A DNA stretch of 64,000 nt from an uncultured Campylobacter sp. (GCA_934728065.1 CAKVDW010000008.1:14039-78038), one strand, 5' to 3'; positions 9,499-19,544 are shown, counted from the stretch's first letter. Numbers and translations: made by a program. Notes: generated by a model not told the origin, from the sequence alone.

Positions 9499-10056
9499 AT
9501 GATAAACAAAAACAAGCTTTTTCGTAACATTCACATTTATGTGAGTTTATTTTTCTTGCCTGTGGCTTTGCTCTTTGCTATAAGCGGTGTGGCATATATC
9601 TTTGGGGCTAATCAAGACACCTTAGCAACCAAAACAACACACACCATAAGCGGAGTAAGCCTTGAAAAAGGACAAGAAGAGCAAACCTTACTTGATATAC
9701 TCAAGGCTCAAGGCATAAAAATTCCTGCTAATACAAGCGTAAGAGTTGATAGAAAGCAAGGAGGTTTTACTATGGGAGGAGTGCATTATAGCGTTAATGC
9801 TAAGCAAAATGCTGAAGAGCTTGTTCTTACTACAACTACTAGGAGTTTGCTTGGAGACATCATTATGCTTCATAAAGACAAGGGTGAATGGTATTTTAGC
9901 GTTCTTGCTGTGGGCTTTGGTGCAGCTCTTATCCTGCTCTATCTTTCAGGGCTAATGATAACATTGTTTGCAAGCAAAAAAGACAGACAAGCTCAATTAG
10001 CCGTTTTGGCTCTTGGAATCTTTGCCTGTATTCTTTTAGCTTATTTGAGTTTATAA
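9499..10056 (+). CDS. PepSY-like inner-membrane protein
   Basis: A 185-residue membrane protein with an N-terminal helix (about residues 13-34, IYVSLFFLPVALLFAISGVAY), a periplasmic segment of roughly 95 residues, and two C-terminal helices (about residues 132-155 and 164-184). The RNIHIYVSLFFLPVALLFAISG start resembles PepSY-associated membrane proteins, in which a histidine follows the first Arg-Asn. C. jejuni has a small integral membrane protein gene beside nrfA (Cj1356c, from memory). A link with heme or respiratory enzyme maturation is suggested only by position. Good AAGGAG site before the ATG. Confidence 0.75.
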   Translation: MINKNKLFRNIHIYVSLFFLPVALLFAISGVAYIFGANQDTLATKTTHTISGVSLEKGQEEQTLLDILKAQGIKIPANTSVRVDRKQGGFTMGGVHYSVNAKQNAEELVLTTTTRSLLGDIIMLHKDKGEWYFSVLAVGFGAALILLYLSGLMITLFASKKDRQAQLAVLALGIFACILLAYLSL

Positions 10057-10107
10057 GCAAGTTGTGTAAATTTAGCCTCTTTTAAGCTAAAACTTAAGAA
10101 TTTAAGA

Positions 10108-10113
10108 TATAAT
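10108..10113 (+). promoter_or_regulatory. -10 box of tRNA-Ser
   Basis: TATAAT 17 bases upstream of the mature tRNA 5' end. Confidence 0.5.
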
Positions 10114-10129
10114 TTTATTTTCTTAAAGA

Positions 10130-10219
10130 GGACAGATGGGTGAGCGGCTGAAACCACACCCCTGCTAAGGGTGCAGATCTTAACGGGTCTCGAGGGTTCA
10201 AATCCCTCTCTGTCCGCCA
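10130..10219 (+). tRNA. tRNA-Ser (GCT)
   Basis: Class II tRNA with an extended variable arm. The acceptor GGACAGA pairs with TCTGTCC, the anticodon loop is CTGCTAA (GCT, serine AGC/AGU), the T-loop is GTTCAAATC, and CCA is encoded. Confidence 0.95.
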
Positions 10220-10316
10220 TTTTAAACACATTGAGCCTTCTCAAACGCTCAATTTTCTCACCACACAATGCAAAAATACTTTTTAGCGTTTAAGCTAAAG
10301 TAAGAATTTTAGAAAA

Positions 10317-10604
10317 TTATCTTGCTTTATTGTTGTTGTCGATTATAGAAAAAAGTTGATTTAAATGCTCTTGTTCTGCTTTTTTTAGACCATCTTCATA
10401 CATTTTGCCTTGAGCATAAGCGATGAAATTTGCCTTGACTTTAGAAATATCTAAATCCAAATCTTTATTTTTCAAGCCCTCATTAGTCTTTTCGTCTTTT
10501 TTAAGTTCATTAAGCTGGGCTTGAAATTCATCAGCATTTTTTTCTTTGAGATTGACTGTTGTGCTAAAGCTATTATAGCTTTTTGTGTTTATTTTATCTA
10601 GCAT
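10317..10604 (-). CDS. Hypothetical 95-residue hydrophilic protein
   Basis: Not recognised. The product is highly charged and probably helical, with Lys/Glu/Asp-rich stretches (QAQLNELKKDEKTNE) and no membrane segment, signal or cysteines. A good AAAGGAGAG site lies just before the ATG, and codon use looks normal for the region, which supports a real gene. It lies between tRNA-Ser and the MFS gene on the same strand as the latter, 35 bases downstream of it, so the two may be co-transcribed. Confidence 0.7.
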   Translation of the reverse strand: MLDKINTKSYNSFSTTVNLKEKNADEFQAQLNELKKDEKTNEGLKNKDLDLDISKVKANFIAYAQGKMYEDGLKKAEQEHLNQLFSIIDNNNKAR

Positions 10605-10639
10605 AAGCTCTCCTTTGGTTTTCCAAAATCAAGCAAAAA

Positions 10640-11836
10640 TCATTCCAAATTTTTCTTTCTTTTTAATTTTTGATAGTTGATTTTATCTTTAGCAAATAGC
10701 ACGGAAAAGAGTAGGGCGGGCAAAATGAATACAGCCGCAAATACAGCATTAAATTCAACGCCAAAATGCGCCAAAACAAAGCCTCCAAGCCAAGAAGCTA
10801 TGGCTATACCGACATTAAAAGCTGCTTCATTGACGCTTACTGTGCTATCTACAAATTTATTTGTATGTCTTTTTGCCTTACTTATGCTTAACATTTTAAG
10901 CGCTGGTATGCTTGAAAATGCTATACAGCCTATGAGTGCTATGCTTAAACTCACTAGAAATTTATTGTGCATTGTGAAAACAACGCTTAAAAACACGGCA
11001 ATTTGCAAGATTAAGATGATTCGTAGCGATAAAACAGCACCAAATTTATCAACCATTTTTCCGCCATATAAATTGCCAAGTATGGCACAAATCCCATAAA
11101 TCAATAATATATAACCCGTTGATGAGGCTGCAAAACCACTCACATCGATAAGCAATTTTTGTATATAAGTATAAAGCACAAACTGCGCTCCACAAGTGCA
11201 AATGGTTATGGTATAGGTTTTCAGCAAATTTTTGTGCGAAAAAGCTGGGATAAGATTTTTAAAAGTCATTTGACTTGGAGCAAGATTTTTAGGCATCATA
11301 TTATACACGCCCAAAATAGCTAAAACAGTAACGATAAAGATAAGAACAAAGATAAATTTAAAGCCAAAAAAATGTCCCACAAAAGTTCCAAGTGGAACGC
11401 CTGTAACTAAAGCCACTGTAAGCCCTGTAACCATTACCGCAAGGGCTTGGGATTTTTTATCTTGTGGAGCTATGGCAGTTACAGCTAGGGTAGCAATCAC
11501 AAAAAATACACCGTGTTGAGTGCCAGCGATAAATCTCGCAAAGGCTGTGAGATAGAAATTTGTGCTGAAAAAGATGATTAAATTTGCTCCAGCAAAAATG
11601 CTAAGATTGATTAAAAGTTGAATGTGTCTGTTAAAACGGCTTAGTGGTATGGTAAGAAGTGGAGCGCCGATAACAACGCCTATGGCGTATAAGGTTGTAA
11701 GCCAACCTGCCGTTTTTGCTTCAACACCAAAATAATATTCTACATCAACTAAAACTCCAGCCATTACAAATTCAGTAACACCCATACAAAAAGCACTTAA
11801 GGCTAAAGCAAAAATAGCCTTTTTATAATCTTGCAT
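10640..11836 (-). CDS. MFS drug/sugar efflux transporter (DHA1, AraJ-like)
   Basis: Twelve-helix major facilitator protein of 398 residues. Its start (KKAIFALALSAFCMGVTEF) and the first-loop motif region (YAIGVVIGAPLLTIPLSRFNR) fit the DHA1 family of proton-driven exporters, including AraJ/YdhP-type proteins. Helix 5 has the exporter-type motif C (VTGLTVALVTGVPLGTFVG). Substrate cannot be inferred. Last confident gene before hslU on the minus strand, separated from it by 44 bases. Confidence 0.88.
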   Translation of the reverse strand: MQDYKKAIFALALSAFCMGVTEFVMAGVLVDVEYYFGVEAKTAGWLTTLYAIGVVIGAPLLTIPLSRFNRHIQLLINLSIFAGANLIIFFSTNFYLTAFARFIAGTQHGVFFVIATLAVTAIAPQDKKSQALAVMVTGLTVALVTGVPLGTFVGHFFGFKFIFVLIFIVTVLAILGVYNMMPKNLAPSQMTFKNLIPAFSHKNLLKTYTITICTCGAQFVLYTYIQKLLIDVSGFAASSTGYILLIYGICAILGNLYGGKMVDKFGAVLSLRIILILQIAVFLSVVFTMHNKFLVSLSIALIGCIAFSSIPALKMLSISKAKRHTNKFVDSTVSVNEAAFNVGIAIASWLGGFVLAHFGVEFNAVFAAVFILPALLFSVLFAKDKINYQKLKRKKNLE

Positions 11837-11880
11837 ATTTATTCCTCAAAAAATATATTTTCATTGTTTTCAACAAGATT

Positions 11881-13200
11881 TTACAAAATGTATCTCGCTA
11901 AATCTTTGTTTTCGATAATGCCTTTGAGTTTGTCCTCTACCATTGCTTTATCCACGACAAATTCTTTGTTCGCAAAGCTGTCAGCCTCAAAACTCAAATC
12001 TTCAAGCAATTTTTCGATGATGGTGTGCAAACGCCTTGCGCCTATGTCTTGCATTTCAGCATTTGCCACGCTTGCTATGCGAGCGATTTCGCGCACGGCT
12101 TCATCGTCAAATTTAAGCTCTAATTTCTCAGTGGCTAAAAGCTCTTTATACTGCTTTAAGAGTGAGTTTTTAGGCTGAGTAAGGATTTGATACAAAGCCT
12201 CATCATCAAGGCTGTCAAGCTCCACACGCAAAGGAAAACGCCCTTGAAGCTCAGGGATTAAGTCGCTTGGCTTGCTAAGATGAAAAGCACCAGCGGCGAT
12301 AAACAAAATATAATCGGTTTTAAGCGTGCCGATTTTGGTTTGCACGCTGCTGCCCTCGACTATGGGGAGCAAATCGCGCTGCACGCCCTCTTTGCTTGGG
12401 TCTTGGCGGTTTGAGTTGCCACTTGCTACTGCGACTTTGTCGATTTCATCGATGAAGATTATGCCCTCATTTTCAGCCCGCCTTAAAGCCTCGCTTTTTA
12501 TGCTCTCCATATCAAGGATTTTCTCGCTAGCCTCGCTTTTTAGGGCGTTTTTGGCGTCTTTGATTTTCATTTCTTTTTTGACTTTTTTGCTTCCCACGCC
12601 GATTACCTTGACTATGTCTTGCATTGCGCCCATTTCAGGCGGTAAATTTGGGTTTGTGTCAAACATACTTTGAGCGATTTCTATCTCTATCATACTCTCG
12701 TCCAAATCCCCATTTTTAAGGCGCGTGCGCATTTTAGCAAGTGAGTTTTTATACTCTTCTTGCTTTTCATCGCTCACACCCTTTGGCAAGGGTGGCAAGA
12801 GCTTTTCTAAAATCTTATTTTCGATGAATTCATCGATTTTATCTTTGTTTTTTTCTCTTTGCTCCCTTTTTACAAGGCTTAAAGCGGCATTTGCTAAATC
12901 CCGCACCATACTTTCCACATCGCGCCCCACAAAGCCTACTTCTGTGTATTTGCTCGCCTCCACTTTGACAAAGGGCAAGCCTAGCATTTTAGACAGCCTT
13001 CTGGCGATTTCAGTTTTGCCAACGCCTGTTGAGCCTATCATTAGGATATTTTTGGGGGTTATGTCATCTTGCAATTCTTTGCTCAACTGCATTCGGCGGT
13101 AGCGGTTGCGCAAGGCTATGGCGATGACTTTTTTTGCGTTTTTTTGCCCGATGACATAATCATCAAGGAATTTTACTATCTCTTTTGGTGTTAAATTCAT
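11881..13200 (-). CDS. hslU: HslU, ATPase/unfoldase of the HslUV protease
   Basis: AAA+ ring ATPase that unfolds substrates and feeds them to HslV in the cytoplasm. Begins [19 protein letters not shown]; Walker A GSTGVGKT is at about residues 56-63 and Walker [10 protein letters not shown] near residue 240. The C-terminal arginine-finger region ([16 protein letters not shown]) is intact. The start at 13200 is chosen because it overlaps the hslV stop (ATGA) and matches the family start; an upstream in-frame ATG at 13254 would lie inside hslV. The 439-residue length is normal. Confidence 0.97.
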   Translation of the reverse strand: MNLTPKEIVKFLDDYVIGQKNAKKVIAIALRNRYRRMQLSKELQDDITPKNILMIGSTGVGKTEIARRLSKMLGLPFVKVEASKYTEVGFVGRDVESMVRDLANAALSLVKREQREKNKDKIDEFIENKILEKLLPPLPKGVSDEKQEEYKNSLAKMRTRLKNGDLDESMIEIEIAQSMFDTNPNLPPEMGAMQDIVKVIGVGSKKVKKEMKIKDAKNALKSEASEKILDMESIKSEALRRAENEGIIFIDEIDKVAVASGNSNRQDPSKEGVQRDLLPIVEGSSVQTKIGTLKTDYILFIAAGAFHLSKPSDLIPELQGRFPLRVELDSLDDEALYQILTQPKNSLLKQYKELLATEKLELKFDDEAVREIARIASVANAEMQDIGARRLHTIIEKLLEDLSFEADSFANKEFVVDKAMVEDKLKGIIENKDLARYIL

Positions 13201-13742
13201 TCTTTTGCGTCCTCTATGACATAGGTTTTTATGTTTGTGTTGGTGTAAATGCAAATTTCGCCAGCAATCTGCAAACTCTCTTTGACTAAAATTTCTTCGT
13301 CCAAATCGCTGTGCTTTGCGAGTGCGCGTGCGGCTGAAAGGGCGAAATTCCCGCCACTTCCTATGGCTGCTATCTTGCCATCTTCTGGCTCTACGACATC
13401 GCCTGTGCCTGAAAGCAAGAAAATGTGCTGTCTGTCAAGGACTAGCATCATCGCTTCGAGCTTTCGCAAATACTTATCCTTGCGCCACTCTTTTGAAAAA
13501 TCAATCGCGGCTTTGAGTAAATCGCCCTTTGAGCTTGATAAAAGTTTTTCAAACATATCAAAAAGGTTAAAAGCATCAGCCGTGCTGCCCGCAAAGCCCG
13601 CTAGCACCTTGCCTCCGTCTAGCTTGCGGATTTTCACCGCGTTGCCTTTAAGCACGGTGTTGCCAAAGCTTACTTGCCCGTCTCCGCCGATGACGGATTT
13701 GTTTTTGCCCTTGTAGGCTAAAATCGTGGTTGCGTGAAACAT
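13197..13742 (-). CDS. hslV: HslV, peptidase of the HslUV protease
   Basis: Proteasome-beta-like threonine peptidase, 181 residues. It starts [23 protein letters not shown], so the catalytic threonine is Thr5 or Thr6 after removal of a short propeptide, as in Campylobacter and Helicobacter homologues. The motifs [14 protein letters not shown] and [14 protein letters not shown] are conserved. Its stop overlaps the hslU start by four bases. Confidence 0.97.
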   Translation of the reverse strand: MFHATTILAYKGKNKSVIGGDGQVSFGNTVLKGNAVKIRKLDGGKVLAGFAGSTADAFNLFDMFEKLLSSSKGDLLKAAIDFSKEWRKDKYLRKLEAMMLVLDRQHIFLLSGTGDVVEPEDGKIAAIGSGGNFALSAARALAKHSDLDEEILVKESLQIAGEICIYTNTNIKTYVIEDAKE

Positions 13743-13943
13743 TTTTTCTCCATTTGTTCTTTTAAATTTGTGCGTTTTTTGGCATTAAGGGCGCGAAATT
13801 CAGCTTTAAATTCACCTTTTTGGCTGAATTTAGCCTTAAATTTAGCCAAAATTTAAAGCAAAGGCTTAAATTTTGCTTTAAATTTAGCACAAAATTCACA
13901 TTTTTAGCTAAATTTAAATTTTCAAAGCTCGCTAAATTCATAC
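13743..13943. other. AAATTTA-rich spacer between rplI and hslV
   Basis: About 200 bases made of many short copies of AAATTTA, AAATTCA and TTAGCC-type words in both orientations. The minus strand is open for 61 codons (13762-13947), but the translation is a low-complexity Asn/Leu/Lys/Phe string, so it is not called a gene. Confidence 0.7.
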
Positions 13944-14393
13944 TCACACGCCCTCGCCTTGAACTAAAAGCGTGAAATTTGCGTGTATGCCGTGTCCTAA
14001 CTTCACGCTTATGTCATAACTTCCTGTGGCTTTGATGGTGTCGATTTCAAAGCTGCGTTTGTCAAGCTCTATGCCTGTTTGCGCCTTTAAGGCTGTGGCG
14101 ATTTCGTCCTTTGTAACGCCTCCAAAAAGTGCGCCGTTCGCGCCAAGTGGCTTTGTGATTTTCACTTGCTTTTTAGCTAACTCCGCTTTTAACGCCTCTA
14201 AATTCGCCATTTCAAAGCGCAACTGCTCGGCTTTTTGCCTTTGCTCTGCCTCATACTTTCGCAAAACCTCAGTAGTAGCGGCTTTTGCAAAACCTTTGGC
14301 GATGAGAAAATTTTGCCCGTAGCCGTCTTTGACTTCCTTTACTTCGCCTGCCTTGCCAAGTGCCTTGACATCTTTGATGAGTAAAACTTTCAT
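13944..14393 (-). CDS. rplI: 50S ribosomal protein L9
   Basis: Large-subunit ribosomal protein, 149 residues: MKVLLIKDVKALGKAGEVKE start, then the L9 signature (DGYGQNFLIAKGFAKAAT), the long connecting helix (EAEQRQKAEQLRFEMANLEALK) and the C-terminal domain. The start at 14393 fits the family; an ATG two codons upstream is less likely. The two-cistron hslVU follows downstream, as in other Campylobacter genomes. Confidence 0.96.
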   Translation of the reverse strand: MKVLLIKDVKALGKAGEVKEVKDGYGQNFLIAKGFAKAATTEVLRKYEAEQRQKAEQLRFEMANLEALKAELAKKQVKITKPLGANGALFGGVTKDEIATALKAQTGIELDKRSFEIDTIKATGSYDISVKLGHGIHANFTLLVQGEGV

Positions 14394-14487
14394 ACACAAA
14401 TCCTTTTTAAAATGTGTATTGTAGCAAATTTGCGTTAAGATTTATCTAATCAGATTTTTAAATTTTTAACTCTTTTAAAAATTTTTT

Positions 14488-15876
14488 TTATCCCATACCT
14501 GCGTGGCGATACTCTTCTGGGTGGTCAAGGGCGTAGCGGAATTTATCCATATCGATTTGCTTGTCCCAAACGGCGACTATCAAAGCCGCCACGCTGTTGC
14601 CGCACAAATTTCCTACCGCGCGCATTTCGCTCATAAATTTATCAACCCCCAAAAGCACCGATATAGCAGCCACAGGCAGCACCTCCGCAAGTGTAGCGCC
14701 CGCTCCGTTGTTTGCCTCAGCGATATACATACTTCCCAAAGCCCCAAGCGTGCTACCAAGCACTATAAAGCCACTTCCTGTAACGCCCACTGCACCTTTG
14801 CTTGCTATCATCAAAACTATCAAAATGCTTATCTCGTGGGACAAAGACAAATTCACGCCAAAGGCTTGCGCTAAAAAGATAAGGCTCATCGCTAGGTAAA
14901 TGTTGGTGCAATCAAGATTAAAGCTATATCCTGTTGGCAGCACCAGCCCCACAGTCGCCTTTGAAAGCCCAGCCTTTTCAAGCTTTCGCATCAGTGGTGC
15001 AAGCGCGCTTTCGCTCGAACTTGTCGCAAAGACGATTAAAACTTCACGGGCGATAAAGCGCATAAATTTAAAGATATTCACCTTTACAGCGTAGCAAATC
15101 ACGCCCAAAACCCCAAAGATAAAGATAAGACAAGCTATGAGCATCACCAAAAGCAAGTAGCCTAAATTCACAAGCGAGCCAAGCCCGTATTGAGCGACTA
15201 AGAACGCCATCGCCGAAAAGGCAGCCACAGGGCTAAAATACATAACGATTTGCAGGATTTTAAAGACGAAATTTTGCAGCAGCTCAAACACCTTGCGAAA
15301 GGACTGCTTGTCCTCCGTGCGAAGCAAAGAGATGATGATAGCCGTGCAAATGGCAAGGACAAGCACTTGTAGGGTTTTTCCCTGAGAAAAAGGCGTGATA
15401 ATATCCGTTGGCATCGCATCTTTTAAAATGTGCATTATCTCGCTGCTCGCACTCAGCTCGATTTGCGCTGTGGTAAATTGCGCTACGCTCGCACTATCCA
15501 CTTGCGATGGGTCTAGGTGCATACCAGCTCCCGGTTTCATCACATTTGGCACGATGATACCCACAGCCAAAGCCAGAGTAGAGACGATTTCAAAATAAAT
15601 CACAGCTTTTGCGCCTATGCTGCCGACTTTTTTAAGGCTTTCTAGGCTAATAATGCCTAAAACAAGGGTTACAAAGATGATGGGACCGATGAGAATTTTC
15701 AAAGCCTTGATGAAATAATCCACGCCCGGCTTGCTCGCTAGTGCTAAATCCTTGTTGATAAGTCCGAGCAAAACGCCAGCAACGATACCCACAATCACCC
15801 AAAAAGCAAGGCTTGTAAGCATAGTTTTGTAAAAGGGTGGCTTGTTTTCTTTAATACTTTGACTTAAGGTTTGCAA
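14488..15876 (-). CDS. Sodium:dicarboxylate symporter (DAACS family, DctA-like)
   Basis: Inner-membrane secondary transporter of 462 residues that imports C4-dicarboxylates or acidic amino acids with Na+ or H+. The first re-entrant loop (SSSESALAPLMRKLEKAG), the seventh-helix motif (GYSFNLDCTNIYLAM) and the second loop (GAVGVTGSGFIVLGSTL) are all present, which points to the DctA side of the family. In the seventh-helix motif, most relatives have Gly where this protein has Cys (NLDG to NLDC). It is monocistronic. Confidence 0.9.
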   Translation of the reverse strand: MQTLSQSIKENKPPFYKTMLTSLAFWVIVGIVAGVLLGLINKDLALASKPGVDYFIKALKILIGPIIFVTLVLGIISLESLKKVGSIGAKAVIYFEIVSTLALAVGIIVPNVMKPGAGMHLDPSQVDSASVAQFTTAQIELSASSEIMHILKDAMPTDIITPFSQGKTLQVLVLAICTAIIISLLRTEDKQSFRKVFELLQNFVFKILQIVMYFSPVAAFSAMAFLVAQYGLGSLVNLGYLLLVMLIACLIFIFGVLGVICYAVKVNIFKFMRFIAREVLIVFATSSSESALAPLMRKLEKAGLSKATVGLVLPTGYSFNLDCTNIYLAMSLIFLAQAFGVNLSLSHEISILIVLMIASKGAVGVTGSGFIVLGSTLGALGSMYIAEANNGAGATLAEVLPVAAISVLLGVDKFMSEMRAVGNLCGNSVAALIVAVWDKQIDMDKFRYALDHPEEYRHAGMG

Positions 15877-15979
15877 GAGTTCTCCTTAAAATTAAAACAA
15901 GATATGATAGCATAAAAGAGCTTAAAATTTGAATAAATTTTTAATATTTTTTAAATTTATCGAGAGTAAATTTATAGCA

Positions 15980-16261
15980 CTAAATAGAATTTCGGTTATC
16001 CCTTAAGGCATTAAAAATGTTAGCAAACATTTCTTTTGTGAAGTCTTTTAAGTCTTTGTCTGTTTTGCTTTTTTGGTGAAGTGTTACCATAATTTTTTGG
16101 TCTATTTTTTTAATTTGCTCAATGAGGGTCCTATCATCATTATCATCTAAATCAGAAAATAAGCTTCTAAGCTGTGTTCCTAATTCTCTATAAACATCCT
16201 CCATAATGTCAGGATATATCGAAGCGATATGCCTAATAACAGGCGTTACGGACAAGGGCAT
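15980..16261 (-). CDS. Hypothetical 93-residue protein
   Basis: Not recognised. A soluble, largely helical, acidic-then-basic protein (SLFSDLDDNDDRTLIEQIKK) without signal peptide, cysteines or membrane segments. AAAGGAAG precedes the ATG at a good distance. It stands alone between the symporter and two tRNA genes on the same strand. Confidence 0.65.
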   Translation of the reverse strand: MPLSVTPVIRHIASIYPDIMEDVYRELGTQLRSLFSDLDDNDDRTLIEQIKKIDQKIMVTLHQKSKTDKDLKDFTKEMFANIFNALRDNRNSI

Positions 16262-16376
16262 TGATAAAACTTCCTTTAGCTTGTTTTGGGCATATTTTAT
16301 GATAAGAAAAAGCTTGCCCTTTGAGAATGTAAAGCAAGAAAAGTTCCAAAAATTTTGAAAGTTATTTTGTGAGTTT

Positions 16377-16452
16377 TGGTTGCGAAGGGGAGATTTGAAC
16401 TCCCGACCTTCGGGTTATGAGCCCGACGAGCTAACCACTGCTCTACTTCGCG
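16377..16452 (-). tRNA. Initiator tRNA-fMet (CAT)
   Basis: Reads CGCGAAG...CTTCGCA-ACCA. The unpaired C1 and A72 at the end of the acceptor, the GGG pairs beside the loop in the anticodon stem (TCGGGCTCATAACCCGA) and the CAT anticodon identify the initiator type. CCA is encoded. Confidence 0.94.
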
Positions 16453-16464
16453 ATAAACTTAAAA

Positions 16465-16539
16465 TGGATGGGGAGGAGGGATTCGAACCCCCGAATGACA
16501 GGACCAAAACCTGTTGCCTTACCGCTTGGCGACACCCCA
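16465..16539 (-). tRNA. tRNA-Gln (TTG)
   Basis: Anticodon loop TTTTGGT (TTG), D-arm GCCAAGCGGTAAGGC, T-arm GGGGGTTCGAATCCCTC, CCA encoded. The acceptor strands TGGGGTG and CTCCCCA leave a T-T mismatch at positions 6-67 as read here. Confidence 0.93.
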
Positions 16540-16749
16540 ACAAGATTTTTATGAAATGTGATTATAGTCAAATTTAGATTAATTGTCAATGAAAATTTAA
16601 ATGTTTATAAGTAATTTAAGCTCAATTTTGCAAAATTAAATCCAACTTGCTTTTATTTAGGCAAATTTTTATGCAAGATTGAAATTTTATATTTTTTTAA
16701 ATTATTTTAGAATTTCAAATTTTTAAGCTTATAATTTGAAAATATATAT

Positions 16750-16755
16750 TATAAT
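16750..16755 (+). promoter_or_regulatory. -10 box of the TonB-dependent receptor gene
   Basis: TATAAT within an AT-rich imperfect repeat (ATATATTATAATCTATATTT), 28 bases before the ATG at 16784. The surrounding near-palindromic AT sequence could be an operator for an iron-responsive regulator, but no strong Fur box can be asserted. Confidence 0.5.
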
Positions 16756-16783
16756 CTATATTTTATATTAAGGATTATGATTT

Positions 16784-19356
16784 ATGAAAAATAATATTAT
16801 TTTTTGTATTTTTTTATCAAGTTTGTGTTTGGCTGATGAAAATGAAATAAAAAGCTATGAGCTTGAACCATCGGTCATTGAAGCAAATCTTTTCCCTTAT
16901 CAAAATGGAGAGTCAATCAACCAAGAACAGCTTTTAAGCATCCCAGCAGGTAATGGCGATATCACAAGCATTTTAAAGATGCTTCCTAATGTGCAATTTG
17001 ACAACAAACAGTTTAATTCTCAAAGTCCCGGTGAAATCGACCCTGCAAATATTTCTATAAGTGGGGGACTTTTTTATCAAAATTCTTTTGTGCTTGATGG
17101 AATGAGTATGAATAATGATTTAACAGGTGGAGTTGGCTTTTCTACCACAGGTGATTCATACAATAATGATTACACGCCAGCAGAACAAAGAGGCTTTAAA
17201 GGTCGCTCACAAGGGCTTAATATTGACACTTCCTTGCTTGAAAGCATAAAAGTGCAAGATTCTAATATAGGTGCAAGTTATGGAGGCTTTACGGGTGGAG
17301 TTGTAGAAGCTATTACAAAAAGGGCTGAAAAGGATTTTGGTGCGAATTTATCATACCAAATTTCACAAGGCAATGCAAATGATGGCGCATTTTCGCTCAC
17401 TCGTTATCATATTTATGGGGATAAAAGCAATTTTTTAAATTCAAATTTAGGTGCAAATCAGCCCAAATTCGTAAAACACAATTTTCGCTCATCTTTTGAA
17501 AGTAAGATAAACGACAAATTAGGCGTTATTGCGAGTTTTACAACTATGCAAAGCGTAATCCCACGCAAAAACCCACAGAGTATGGACGAAAATTCACAAG
17601 AAGTGGTGTATAAAGATAAAAAAGAATTAAGGCAAAATTATAATCTTTTTCTTAAAACACACTATCAAGCCACAGATGAAACGCTTTTAGAGACTCAATA
17701 TGCCTTTATGCCTCAATTTAACAGATATTTTGACAGTGAGGCAAAAGACTCAGACACCACCATAAAAACAGGCGGACACCAAATAGGAGCAAAGGCTTTA
17801 TCAAGCAATGCTTTAGGCTTTTTTACCGCTCAAGGTGCTGTGAATTTTTTTGAAGAATCTCGCCGCAGCAAAAAAGCAATCCAAAAACGCTGGGAGTATT
17901 CAGCGACTAAAAATTGGGGCAACAGCACAGGTTCATCTTGGGAGGGTGGTTATGGCGATGAGGATATGAAACAAAATGAGCTTGATTTAAAATTTACGCA
18001 AAGTATCACACCTTATATGAATGAAAATTTTGAAAATCTTATTCATTTTGGAGCTGAATTTGGCTACACAAAGGCATTTTTTCACAGGCTTAAAGACTCT
18101 TATACTGCACTTACAGCTGATAACACGCTTGTTAAAAACGATTGTATAGATGAGTTTTGTTATTTTAACCCTGCTACAAATGAGGGGCAGTATTTTATGA
18201 TGTTACACAAATATAAGGCTGGCAAGTTTTCACTTGACAGCACGACTTTGGCTTTTTTTACTGAAGATGAACTAAAGTTTGATTTGGGAGAGTTTGGGGA
18301 TATTAATGCTCGTTTGGGCTTGAGAATGGATTATGACACTTATATGTCAAAAGCTCCCATTGCACCGCGTTTGGCTTTAAATTATAAATTAGCTTGGGGG
18401 GGGGGGGGATTAAAAAAAAATTCAACACAGCTTTTAATTTTGGAGCAAATCGCTACTATGGGCGAAATTTATTTTCATACCGTTTAAGCGATGGTTTGGG
18501 TGCTTTAGAGGAAGTGTTTTTTAGAGGCGATGTGCAAACAGCCTTTGATGAAAATGCTCTCATTTCAACAGGTCAAAACACCACAAATTTCAAAAAAATC
18601 AAAATCCCTTATGATGATGAATTAAGTGCTGGCATTACGCAAGAAATTGGCTTATTAAATTTAAGCACTAAATACATTCACCGCTTTGGCAAGGACCAAA
18701 TTCGCCGCACCTGCATTTTGGACGAAAAGGGTGAATGCCCAACAACACCCATTTATACTTATGATAACAACGGCAAAAGCAACAGCGATATATTCACTGT
18801 GAGTTTTACAAATTCTACTCCTCTTCGCTTTAATTTTATAGAGCATTATTTTAGTCTTGCTTATGATTACACTTATACAAAAAGAACTTATAATGACTAT
18901 TCGCAAGATTATAATCCAGCAGCTACTGATAATTATGTCATATATAACGGTAAGCTTACAAGGATTAGTGAGCTTAATGTAAGTAATTTTGCTCGCCCAC
19001 ATACCTTTCGTTTTGGCACTATGCACCAATTTAAACTCGGCAAGACAAATTATTTAATCAACAATTTCTTTAGATACAGAAGTGCTTATAAAACCACGGT
19101 TTCAATGGGCGGTGCTGGTTCTAAAGACAATCCTTACATTTATGAGGATACACGCATAGGAGGAAATTTTACTTGGGATATGAGACTTGGCTTTGATATA
19201 AGCGTTAAAAAAGATAGAAGTTTTTATGCTAATGTAGATATTTTCAATGTCCTTGATAAAACAGCGCTTACAATTTATAATAACAGCAAATCAAATCCAA
19301 CACTTACTTACGAGCTGGGGCGACAGTTTTGGCTACAAGTTGGATATAAATATTAG
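16784..19356 (+). pseudogene. TonB-dependent outer-membrane receptor, out of frame at a G13 tract (phase-off)
   Basis: A TonB-dependent receptor in two overlapping frames. The first part (16784 to a stop at 18487) has a signal peptide (NIIFCIFLSSLCLADE), a plug domain (LLSIPAGNGDITSILKMLP; SFVLDGMSMNNDLTGG; YGGFTGGVVEAITKRA) and early barrel strands. The second part (frame shifted at the G run, ending at 19356) supplies the remaining barrel and ends with the aromatic outer-membrane signature (RQFWLQVGYKY). The frames join across 13 Gs at 18396-18408. Tract lengths of 11 or 14 would restore a protein of about 857 residues. As read, a truncated product of 567 residues that cannot complete the barrel is made. 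Ligand unknown, probably an iron complex or other metal chelate. Confidence 0.88.
18396..18408 (+). repeat. G13 homopolymer, phase-variation tract
   Basis: Thirteen consecutive Gs within the coding region of the TonB-dependent receptor, followed four bases later by nine As. Long G runs in an AT-rich Campylobacter genome are hypermutable by slipped-strand mispairing. The upstream frame ends early and the downstream frame is open in the -1 register. Confidence 0.93.
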
Positions 19357-19512
19357 CTTTTATGTTGATTTTGGCAAGTTTTAATAATAAATTCATCTTT
19401 ATCGTTGTTAAACGAGCAAAATATCTCAAATTTTAAAACATTAAACAATAAAACATTTTAGCTTTTTTAAACCATATAGTTAAATTTAAGATAAATGTAA
19501 GCTTTACTAATA

Positions 19513-19518
19513 TATAAT
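19513..19518 (+). promoter_or_regulatory. -10 box upstream of the pit leader
   Basis: TATAAT within AATATATAATTGA, in the 309-base gap between the receptor and the phosphate permease. It would give a 5' leader of about 140 bases before pit, containing a possible 19-codon leader peptide. Confidence 0.5.
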
Positions 19519-19544
19519 TGATACACTAAAAAGGGGATTAAATT

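Noticed and set aside
13762..13947. 61-codon open stretch on the minus strand between rplI and hslV
   Set aside because: Translation is low-complexity Asn/Leu/Lys/Phe derived from AAATTTA words, and it lacks a convincing ribosome site.
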